This document shows positions 22,101-34,100 of a stretch of DNA of 64,000 bases, piece after piece; the first letter of the stretch is position 1, and the number at the start of each line of letters is the position of its first letter. Source of the stretch: Manduca sexta (taxonomy: Eukaryota > Arthropoda > Insecta > Lepidoptera > Sphingidae); contig NC_051123.1 of NCBI RefSeq assembly GCF_014839805.1, forward strand, positions 6,306,727 to 6,370,726. Direction: 5' to 3'. The notes beneath the pieces were generated by a model. It was not told the DNA's origin. It saw nothing but the letters and a program-made list of their open reading frames with translations, and did not search any database. Made by a program: the position numbers and the translations under genes.

Positions 22101-25100
22101 TTTGCTTTTTGAACTCGGTTAAAAATATTGTTGGACATAATAAGTGAGCCAAAAACCAGCAATTATTAACTCAAGTGCTCTGTCACTAGACAAATGATGC
22201 GAAGTAAATGATGAACATTAAAACATTGTAACAAACCGTAACGAGGGTTAAACAGCTAAGTGTCTGTATCTGGGCGCTGAATATTCAACGCACACATAGT
22301 GCGGTGTACACCACTCGTGGTTATCGATTTGGTGTAAAAACTAGCGCGTGTGTGATCGTACGTTGTGTGTAGTATCGTGTATCGTGTTGCCAGATGTCAC
22401 TGTATTATTAAGCGTTTGCAATGAGATATATTTTTATGAATAAGTAATAGGAACACTGGTTCATTAACGACTATATTGTGTAAGTGTATTTCATATGGCT
22501 TAGAATGTTTAAACAGGATAAAACAGCCAAGAGCATATAATATTATGAGTCCTAACTTTCTATTTGATTTTGATTCTTAATTTGATTGGATTTACAAATA
22601 ATATCATGTCGCTTTCGTACTTTTGTGAAACTTGAAGACGAAGGAATTGATAAAAGTAAAGGCGAAGTATATAAGTTTTATTCGGAGATAATTGTTTCAT
22701 AGTCCACTTATCCGAACAGAACACATGTGTGACTTAATATATTTATGGGTCTAAGTATATGACATGACGCGGCTATATACTAAGTAATTCATAATAGATT
22801 GACATATTTACCGTTCCAAACTTCTCACAAGCATGTGCCGATGACGAGGAAACACCGGCGCAAAATTAAATTGTCTCGCGTAAATCGCTATACCTGGCAA
22901 CACCGTAGGTATAAATTGAAACAATTTTCTCGTTAAACGCTTTGTAACAAGTAACACCGTACGTAATTACTTATTCATGTAACGTTAACTTCGGAGTCGA
23001 GACGGTCTTGTTCATAATACATTTTGCGTATGTCTTATCTGAAATATTTACTTTAGTTGTGTAACTTATATGTATAAGTTCTTGAATTTTGTATTAATAC
23101 TCATAATACGGCTATTCATGAATTTTGTTTACGTTACACCCTTAATCAGAAAGCGTCTTGATGCGAAACTTTGGTAATAAATAAGTTTTTAGTGCCCATA
23201 TTACTGTGGATACACTATATAAATACATAACGATAATATCATTGCTCAGTCAATAAGCGACCACTGAACTAGTTGAGTTCATGTTTAGAGCGCCAACGTC
23301 AATTGTTTTAGGCGTTCATTTGTTGTGGATTGTGGAGGCGCACTTTGACCAATTTTGTCTGCAGCATGAATGGGCTGAGTCGAGCGATGTAGCACCATTG
23401 TTTCGAAAACCGACGCAAAGTGACAGATTTGCCGTTGTATTTCACGGTCTGTGTTATTGCTCGTATAACAATTTTCCGCCACAAAAACATATATTACTAA
23501 TTCACACCGTCGTTATTCCTAAAAATTTGGTTTCGATACGCTAGTTCTCTATTTGTTTTCAGGTAATCATACAAATAATCAACCTACAAATAAATTAATT
23601 TGATGGAATATTCTCGAGGAGTTCAATGAAGTGATCGTGCCTTAATTATAATTTTAAATTTGATTCTACGGCAATTGACCCATTACACACTTGACTTTAC
23701 ATCGTAACAACTTCTAATATAATCTAAGGTTTCATTAAAACGAAAAATGTAACAGAGGAATCATCCACAAATCTTGATATTAATACATTCTGTTACCAAG
23801 GATTAAAAAATTAAATCATTTAAATAATTGAGTAATATGTAATAAAAAATAATAATACCGTATTAGTGGTTTTAAGTTTATCAGGTATATCTTGGGTGTT
23901 TAATGTTCATCATACTTGTTCTAATAAGTACTATTGTTGGAGATTGTAACCTTCGTCGTGACTTATTATTTTTTATATGTTCTATTTTTAGAACTAATTG
24001 TATTTTGTTTGCCATAGTTACTTCTCTTTAGTCCGAAATAAACACTCGTGTCAATAACATCTTTTACTAACTTTATTTAATTACTAAGAACATATACCAT
24101 ATTTACAACACGTTATCAGCACGAACGCTTAGTTCTTAGTTTTTCACGTTATTTAGTAAAATAAAGTTGTATATATTTTTTGTGTGACTAGGAAATAGTA
24201 ATAGTCTGAAAATGTCACATAAGTCTGGAGATGTTTCGAGTATGAAAAATTCCCCTGCGTCGATCACATCTTTTCCATTTCCTTGTTTGAGGATAAAAGA
24301 TGGATATCCGACTTGGAAGTTCAAGATGCGAAATTACCTTATCCATGAGGATTTATGGGAAACAATTAGTGGATACCGAGATGGAGACACAACCCCTGCC
24401 TCTACAAAGGTACGCAAAGACGCAAAGGCATTAGCAAAGATATGCTTATCAGTAGAAGGTGCAGCGATAACCCATATAAGATGTGCGAAAACTGCATCTG
24501 AGGCATGGACTTGTTTGCAAAAAGCCTTTGAAGATAAGGGAATAGGACGAAGATTATTTTTGGAGCGTAGACTGTACAGGTTGAGTCTATCAGAGTTCAA
24601 AAATATTGAACTATATATTAACGCAGTTATGTCAACCGCACAGGATCTTGCGGATATTGATGTAGTCATAGAGGACAAGTCTATTGCTGCAATACTTTTG
24701 GGAGGTCTAACTCCAAGGTATGAACCTCTCATTATGGCTTTAGAAAATTGCAATGTAGACGTGACTACAGAGTTGGTGAAAACAAAACTGCTTAATGAAA
24801 TGTCCAAAGATGTGGTTACATCATTAGACTCTGTCTTTCATGCGAAGAAGAAGCCTAAGTCAATGAAGAAGAATATAGTTTGTTATGAGTGCAAGACACC
24901 TGGACATAAGAGACCAGACTGTCCACAGAGAAACAAGAAGGAGAAAAGGCAATGCGGTAAATACCAATGATACGATATTTACAAGTCTTAATACTTCTGG
25001 AAACCCAAGAAAGGACATAATTTATGTAGATTCAGGTTGTACTAGACACATGACTTCTAGACGGGACTGGTTTCAGAATATCTCGATACAGAATCAAGGT

Positions 25101-28100
25101 ACTGTTACTGTCGCAAATGGAGAACAGATTAAGTGCTGCGGAATTGGAAATATTACCGTATCTAATAATATTGTTAAGTTAGAATATATAAAAAGTAACG
25201 ATATGCCTGCTGATGTACTAACGAAGGCCCTCGGACCTCTAGCACACAAACGATGTGTAGTTAACTTAGGTTTAGAAACTTAATTATTTTATTTGTTTTG
25301 TTTTCTGTCACAACTGCGATTAAGGGCGGCTGTTGGAGATTGTAACCTTCGTCGTGACTTATTATTTTTTATATGTTCTATTTTTAGAACTAATTGTATT
25401 TTGTTTGCCATAGTTACTTCTCTTTAGTCCGAAATAAACACTCGTGTCAATAACATCTTTTTACTAACTTTATTTAATTACTAAGAACATATACCATATT
25501 TACAACAACTATATCAAGTAATATTTTCAAACTATAGTATTACATTATAATTATCAAATACTTTTGATAAATATTAAAGTAATAAGAAGCTATGAAAGAA
25601 GTCGAAACCTTGTGATAAAAAGCTCGTTTCCTTTTAACATCTTGTAAGATGAAAAAGATGAATAGCAACATAAATTAATATTAAATATCTTCCATTTGAT
25701 GTTTATGTGCCAATAAAATAATCTGAAACCAATTTAATCATGACCAAAGCTTTTAATATTTCAATTTCACTTAATGGATAGCGCATTTATTTAAGTATCT
25801 CATACGCTATTACAAAGTGCACCTATAAATTTATATGTGCAGTAAATAACTTTGTTGGCTCTGGAACTTTGTGATGGTCCGGAAACAGTACAGGAGGTTC
25901 TTAATATCCCTTTAATTTACGGTTAGTAGATGCGAGTCGTATTATGCACCCGAATTTAACGTGAGCTTGAGAACTTCACGAATTTAGTTGCGTATGTCCG
26001 GGTTTGCGATAAACCATAATATAATTATTTAAGCAAGTGAAGCAATTGTGGCGAGAAATTATTTTCGTATGATTGATATTGTATTATTGAAGTTTATTAC
26101 ATGCACGAGTTAACTGATGTTGCCTAACGCCTTGAAGTAATAATATACTAGCGACCCGCCCCGGCTTCGCACGGGTGCAATGCTGATTCTAAATAAACTA
26201 CAGAAAAACTGTGAACGTTGTATATAAAAACATAGCGGCCCGCTCTGGCTTCGCACGGGTATAACATAACAAAATAACAGTATTTCTCCACTATTTAATG
26301 GATGTTATTATACATATAAACCTTCCTCTTGAATCACTCTATCTATTTAAAAAACCGCATCAAAATCCGTTGCGTAGTTTTAAAGATTTAAGCATACAAA
26401 GGGACATAGGGACGGAGAAAGCGACTTTGTTTTATACTATGTAGTGATGGCACATGGCAATCGTCTTTGTCTTTCAATAAAAAAAAATAATATATAATTT
26501 TCAGTCTACGTGCTTTATCATCCGCATTAACAGTGAAAATTGTATGTGATACGGTGAATAATTCATGAGATATTGCATTGGATAATGCTATACAGGCGGA
26601 TGAAAGGGGTAAATTGAGTGTTTATGCTAGCTTGAGATCCACTGAAGCGCCATTAATGGAAGTATGGATTGCTGGTGTACAATGCTACGGTGCATTGGGT
26701 GGGTACTTATACAAGTGAGCAGTGTTTGGCATGAGTGGATTCGATAATAAGGAATTATCATTATGTATCTTTTAACTATCGCATTTGATTATCTACCACA
26801 AGCATTTAGTGGAAGCAATTTTCAATATTTACTACACAATTCATTAATTCTTACAGCTAATTAGTCTTAAATAAAAATAATGTTACTAAAATCATTAATA
26901 TTATATTATTTTGTCTCCTAATCTTGTCTTTTTTCTCGATCCGGGGCATTTACGGATTGAGTAAATAATTATTTAGCAAAAAATCTTGTTTATTTTCCTA
27001 GAAATCTCCTATTGATTAATGTTGATATTTAGTAACGTGCTACCAAATCTCTACTATATATTAGGTGTCTGTTTTCGTTTATAAATACAAGACTGAGAAC
27101 CTATATTATAAAATTTTATTTCTTTATGAATTGAACAGCGCCTTGGTGCTATCATTATTTATGGGAAAACGTGGGTTAAATTGCTTATAATTTTATTAAT
27201 TTATAATTTCATTGTATTGCGCGAATAAAATTCGAGCGGTATGGTATTTATAGAAATTTCATTTTATTATAACGCAAATAAATGAAATATGTCTTGTTCA
27301 AAACCAATATTTGATTTCCATAGAAGTTATTCCCTTACGGGATTTTAAATATCTTAAAAGGTCAATGCTATAGACCTATTTCCAGCTTTAATTTATCGAC
27401 TCTCTGTGAGCTTTGTCTGGTAATTAGGTCTATGTAGAAGGATTCGCTTAGAATAACGCAGATTATATTGATATAGGTCAGTAGGTAGGAATATTTTCCT
27501 CTTAGTATAATTGTATTATTGGTGAATAGAAATGCTATATAACTATTTATTTCTATGTATTTCATTTAATTTTTTATTATATCTTTTCCATTACTTCATT
27601 TTTGTAAACAGTTTCCTTTACTCGAACACCGTTACTAATAATGTTTTCGCTAAAAATTTTGTCTCCCTCCTTATATCAAATAATTTAAGAGATTCAAAGC
27701 TCAGATTAGGTCAATTACTTCTTGAAATGGTTCTCGGTAAGGCCTATTAAACGTTGTACAAATTATTTTAATTTGATTTCATATTCTTTACATCATATTA
27801 CGTGTTAACATATCGCTCAAAGGTTGTTCAAAAGTTGTAAAAACTCCGACATAATGTTCCAGTATTCATGTAACACCTCCTCACGTTACACAAAGCAATT
27901 TTAAATGAAAATTCCGGCTGTAATCTCGTGTGGCAACAACCCAAGATCAACTTTGATATACAAAAAGTTTCATAACACTTTTGTTCATAGTAAGAGGATT
28001 GTTAGCATTTAATTATTTTAACTAAGACATTATTAACAGAAAATACGTTAATTTAAAACAATGATATTCATACATGTACGAGAGCGCGTATGGAAAGCTT

Positions 28101-31100
28101 ATTAAATAGAATGATTTTACTTATGGTTCTGAACGAGCTTTTAGAACGACGAATGAGTTTATAACATATTTTACATTTACTGGCTTTACTGAATTTATAT
28201 TTAATATTTATGTTATGTAGTTTTTAACGCGTTTTGGGACGGTTGACAATATTATTGAATATTATAAAGGATTCGTATATGCTACTGAAAATAAAAACAG
28301 GTATATTTTAAAATTTAAATTTTTAAAGTCCTTCTAGATATCTTTTTAAAACATAATAAAATTTGATCCATCTGTTAATCTCAACGATGCAATGTGTTGT
28401 AGACTAATGACAGTAAGAATTTTTATCATTGTGTGCCATACAATGCATAGCATAAACCGATGGCTGTAAAGTGTAGACATGGAATTTTTCCCACCAGTCC
28501 CTTACGTAAATGACCTATAAAAAATAACGGAAATTCATCATGTAAGTAAAGGTTTTAAACCCTATCGGGCACATCGCTATCTCTGTATGGCTCTATCAAA
28601 AATTTCTACTTTCGGCATAGTCACTACTAATACGTTTTTGCAGGAAAACAGAATCATACGTGATGCGAAAATAACAACAATCATACGAATATCTGGTGGA
28701 GTTAGAAGAAGCTTACTCGGAAGCATTGTATTTTTTCTCAAGTAAGAAAAGAGATTAAATTGTAACAATGTATAAAATGTAACGAGATTCTGTATCTGCG
28801 TTGTTAGACAGAAATGGCTCCTCGGAATTATATAAATTGATTAGTCTGCTTCAGTGTTAAGAGTAATAGGGACGCTCGTTGCTATAAAATTTTATTAATG
28901 AACGAACCGAGAATAAATGGTTTAATGTTAGAGCCTTTCTGGTGTATAATTTGATTAATTGTTTAATATAATGACAAATGATTTCATTAATTTAAACAGC
29001 CGGAGTATTTCTTAAACTCAAATCGGCTATTTTAAATCGATCTAAATGGAAGTTCGCTGTTCACAAGACCACTTTTTAGGTTAGTGTTTCCCGAAATAGT
29101 TTGCCTAATGGAAGTACCATTTTGTATTCTGTTGTCGTAGGCTTGCACGTTCCTTTCAGTGAGTAAATGGGTTTGCTGCGGTATATTGTGAGAATTAATC
29201 GTGGTGAATCGATGACTCTAATAGTGGCTGTTATCGATCGTGTTAAAGTTTGAGCCTATTATATATTATATACTACATTTGTTATGTATATGCTATTGCG
29301 TTTTCATTAGGCGTTATAATATATAAGCAACATAATGTTGTTATGTATATGTTAACCATTTCTAGAATATAGCTAATATTCTGGGTATGGTAAAATATTG
29401 TAGATTGATTTAATTCTGATCAGGCAAATAGTGAAAAAACTAATCCTTTACACATATTATATGGATCTTAGGTATGTTTCTTTATTTATTTGTAGAATGC
29501 AGTTAGTAATATATTACCTATATTGGATTTTTCTTAATATAACCGCTGTTGTTAAATCTTCGTTATTGGTCCTGTAAGATATATTGGCCTTAAGCTCGAT
29601 TAATTCGACTCACGCAAGTACTTACTTTCCAACTAGAGAAGGTTTTTCCATTTGCTTTAACACTGTGAAATATTTACTGTTATTTCAGGCAGTATCCCCA
29701 GGCGCAATCTCGCTTTAACGTACTGAGTGCTCTGACTGTTGCCTTCGCTTTTCGTTCTGAGTAAAATACCTTAAGCGCTTTCTCTACTGGCACTTAAACT
29801 TAACAACAGCAGAGTTTAACAAATAAAGACGGCATTTGCTATATTGAAATAATTGCAAAGCAAATATTACCACCTACTTAACGGTTAACACAACAGTCAA
29901 TGGCAAAAACGATTTTTATTTTGATTCTAAAAATCTTTATCTATTATTTTAAGACTTCATTGAATCAGCTTCAATATAATAAGTTACAAGTATCTTTATG
30001 TAAATAGTTTATGCGTAACCTATCTGTCGGCCTTTGAAACACTTGACACTCTTATAAACTGCCAGTCTCAAAGGAAAAGCTGCGACGCTAATCGCGGCTA
30101 ATTTCAGTCGTCATTAAAAATTTTACGACTATATAAGTACTAAGTACCTATTCCTATCTAAGACCACATTCGTTACACATTTTCCGGGCATAGGTCCATA
30201 TAAAGGTATAGAAAAAAAATCTTTGAGTGATGAGACGAGCATGCCTTTCGCTTGATGGTATACGACCGCTCATTAACAGTAGAAACACCATCTGACACCT
30301 TGAATTACAAAGTATTGTTTGGTATTCCGACGCGCTCACCATCTTGAGACATGAGATGTTAAGTCTTATGTCCAGTAATTACACTGGCTACAATGTCCTT
30401 CAAACCGGAACACAACAATGATTACACACTGGTGTATATTCATACACTATTTAATCTAGTTCGTATTTACAGCACTGTCCCGAAGCAGCGTTGGTATCTG
30501 CGCGGGTATTGGCAGCAGAAGGCGCACCAGCTACACGGTCAGCTTCAGGAGTAGAGAGAAGACCCTCGATGCCTCGACCGCCTCTTTGCAAGAGAGGCTC
30601 TGGGTCGTTGCTCTCGCAAGCACCTCCACAATCTAGGTGAGTTGTTTTGTATAGTGAGGTTTGGTAAACGGCGGTTTACCTAGCTATTTCGTTTACAAAA
30701 TTTCTGGCACGGACCCATTAGGATGGTATAGAAGTGTGAACAAATACTGGTTAAGTAAGGAAAAGTTTTGACAATATATTGCGTACGTTCAGTTTTAAAA
30801 TTCCCCTTATTCTAAATAAGATACTTCTTTATTACGTTAGCAATGTAATCAGATTTGTCTGGATTGCACAATAGTTATATTAATGTTAATAAAGATTATA
30901 TTTGTGTTATTCTTTTGTTGCTGTTTTGTTTCTATTTCTATCTCCTTAGTCATTCAATTAAAAACTATCAAAAAATTAATACATTTTAATTAGAAATGGA
31001 AATTCATTTAATTTTAATAAAATTTCGTATTCAAAATTGTCTAGATATCTTCGGTCCTTTCAATATTAAAATATGATTATTTAAAGTTTGTCGCGTTCAG

Positions 31101-34100
31101 AGCGCAATTATTTCTCTCGGAATCTACCCTAGGAAGATTTATCACGGAAATTAAATTGTCGTGGCGCTGCGACAAACTCGAAAAATTAATTTCAACGCTA
31201 TCCGTGTTGCCGCTTTTAGAATCAGATTCTTATTAAACGTGTTCATTTAGAGAAATGAACGTTATTATAAATTAAGCAGTAAATTATTATGTTTGTTATA
31301 GAAATTGAAACTAGCTTTGTGTATTTTCAAATTTGCTAATTAATTATTAACGCATAACTGTCTAAGGGCTTTTGAATTATATCGAAATGCTTAGAGAGTT
31401 AAAATATGATACCTGTCTAATTCAATGTCATTGCGTAGTAGTTTAAGTTAATTTTTTTTATCAAACTCGATCTGTATATTACCAGAGTAATATTTTCTGT
31501 AATTACTGTTAAGATTTTTAAAGAAAGATAATAAATGTCATTTTGTCTAACTACGTAATTTTATCAATGTTGTTCCATTAAAACTTACTCTCTTTTTAAG
31601 TATTGATAATATTTTGTATAAATCAATGAAAAAATAACTCTTTTCGAAAAGTTAGAGTTCAAAGTAAACTTCTTGTATGGTTAATATTATTATGATTAAT
31701 TATATTTTTTCTTAGAGTATATAATTTCTTAAAAAGTACATTGGTTTGGTATTTCGTATTCTTGTATAGTTAAGTGCTGTTTTCTTCTGCTGCTTTAATA
31801 TTTTTACAGAAAATTACGTAGAGGTGTGAAACGTAGCTCAAAGGCATGTTTTTCTAGATACCTAGTCAACAGTAATCCTTTTAATCGCTACAAAATATCA
31901 TAGGTGTTCAAAAAGATCCTTGTCCTGCCAACCTATCTATTCCTTGTAAAGCAAAATGGGTAGAACTCTCAGTGGAGTAAAAAGAAATTGTGTAGCGAAG
32001 ACAGATAGTCTACGAGTCTGCTACGGCTTACGTGACTCATCGGTATCACCGAACAGCTTATATTTTTAATCCTTTACGGTGAAAGCTTAAGTATATGTAT
32101 CTTTAGTATCAATAATGTATTTGGAATGCTTATTTCCTCGAACGTTTCTTATTATATTAAACATGAACATTTAATACACACACACACACAATATCACGCA
32201 TTTATCCCCGAAGGGGTATGCAGAGGCGCAACCAAGGAACCCACTTTTCGCCAAGTGTGTTCCGTCCCATGATCTGATAGGGGGCGAGCCTATCGCCATA
32301 TCGGGCACAAATTGCAGACTCCGGGCTGATACTGAGCAGAAAAACCCAAGTATCAATTTGCCCGACCCGGGATTCGAACCCAGGACCTTAGAGCGACATG
32401 CCGCGCTTGCAGTATAACTACGCCACCGAGGCAGTTGAAACATTTAATATTATAAGACTAAAAGTCATACCGAAAATTAAATCGCCTCTGGTTACCCCTT
32501 CGGGAACAGAAAGGTGTGATTGTATGTGTTTTATATAATAAAATAAAACTTTAGGGTTTCCTTAGGAAAAAAATAAATAAGTATATTGTAGAATTTTTAT
32601 TGAGCGCGTTTCGTTATTTCAGACATAACCCTTGTTACGTTTGCGTTTTGTTCTAGCTCTCTGCAAATATGCAATTACGTATTCCGTATATTCCGCCGAA
32701 TGCCGAGTTTGTAGTTGGATGGCAGTAATATATTCTAGATTTTGTCGTGGTTATTTCGACGTTTGTTGATTACCTTTGAGAGTCCTTTCATAACTCGAAT
32801 GGTGTTAATGTAGATTTATACATTTATTAATGTAATTTATACCTAATTGTGTCTAGTTATTATGTAGTGTTAGCTTGTTAAAAAATACAGTTAATACGAA
32901 AATGTTATGATACGTTTAATCTCTCTAAAAAATCTATCAAGTTGAAATCTAAGAATTGCTAGCTATTAAAAGATGGTAATCAAAATCTTTTATCGTCACT
33001 TCAGACTCGAATATAATCTCTGCGACGTTTTATCTCAACAGTTTAATTTAGTTTTCGTTTGATTATTCGATTTCGGTTTCTTTTAAATCATTCTTCGGAT
33101 ATCAGAATTTGTCAATATTAAACAGTATTACAACTTTATTAGAATTTAAATTAATTAGACATAGTGTTATTGTTCTCCGATAAGTGTCTATCCAAAATTT
33201 AATAATGCAAAGGGTACCGTTGGTTTAATTTCGTACAAGTGTGAAACTAATAAATGTAACGTGTGTCAACTGCGTGATGGTTAAAGTTGGCTCAATTTCG
33301 TCCAGATCTGAATAATGGTAAAACTTCAGCTGGTCTTTTACGAGTTCGACGCTCTATACTCTAACTCCGTCAATTACATTTTTATAAGTTGTTGAATTTT
33401 CTTAGTTTGGAATTGTTACGCATGCAATGCAATGCTGCAGGGTGTTAAAATTCAAACTTATTGAGTTGTAGCTATGCAGATAACGCGAGAACGCTCTGCT
33501 CTCCGCAATTTGAGGTTGTGATTAACTTAATGCGAATTATGTTTGCAAGGATGATCATTTCAAAATTTAAGTAAAAATTAAAAAAAAACTGATAACACCA
33601 TAATGTTTTTTTGAAGTTTAGGATGTTCGGTGTTGAATGGATTTTGTTTGATTTTTCGCCTTTTTTTTTTTTTGTTTTCGCTGAGAAAGTGCCTTATTAC
33701 TACCGCCCAGCCTTCGTGGGGGGCGACTGAGCGGTTATGCTGGGGTAACCGTGCCTTACGGCCCGGCGTTGAGCCGCCCGGATTTGATGGTGACCTTCGG
33801 GCGACCGCCGGGCCGAGTCCCTAACCCTATATACAACTTAACCTATGCACGGCCTACCAGCTAAAACTCCGCGGTGGCCCTCTTCGGCGCATTAGGGACG
33901 GCTGCGGGCTTCCTCTGACGTTAAAGTGTCTAGTCTGCGACCGCAGCCGCCGCTGCGCGGTGCCGCCTTGCGGCCCGTCTCCTATGGAGGGGGGGGGCTC
34001 AGAAGCCCCCGCGCACCGAAGGACGCCCTCTTCGTCTACGGCAGCGTGAGGCCAACTACACACACTGCCGTCCAACCCGGGGGTTAACCGACAAATGTGC

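Larger units (their letters stand above)
23935..25507 (+). mobile_element. Short, internally deleted Copia (Ty1) LTR element
   Basis: A 1.57-kb element with two LTRs (TGTTGGAG...TACAACA), a candidate primer binding site, a gag frame, and a second frame that joins the protease start to the last residues of RNase H. Integrase and nearly all of reverse transcriptase are missing, so it cannot move on its own. The flanking ACTAT duplications and virtually identical LTRs indicate a recent insertion, sense to SGSM, in intron 3. Confidence 0.93.
18265..30472. other. SGSM intron 3 (12.2 kb)
   Basis: The largest intron. It holds the inverted Helitron-like copy (18,768-19,407), the 99-bp-arm hairpin (20,111-20,325), the short Copia element (23,935-25,507), a dispersed repeat (26,145-26,450) and one member of a three-copy repeat (30,165-30,420). 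Between these (20.4-23.9 and 26.5-30.1 kb) I see only AT-rich DNA without supported genes. Confidence 0.7.

Noticed and set aside
24334..24807. 157-codon minus-strand frame
   Set aside because: It is the antisense shadow of the Copia gag frame.
32370..32440. tRNA gene (A and B box present, minus strand)
   Set aside because: The head leads into a SINE body shared with two other loci, and the cloverleaf is not complete. Also applied to 46,775-46,850 and 50,730-50,792.
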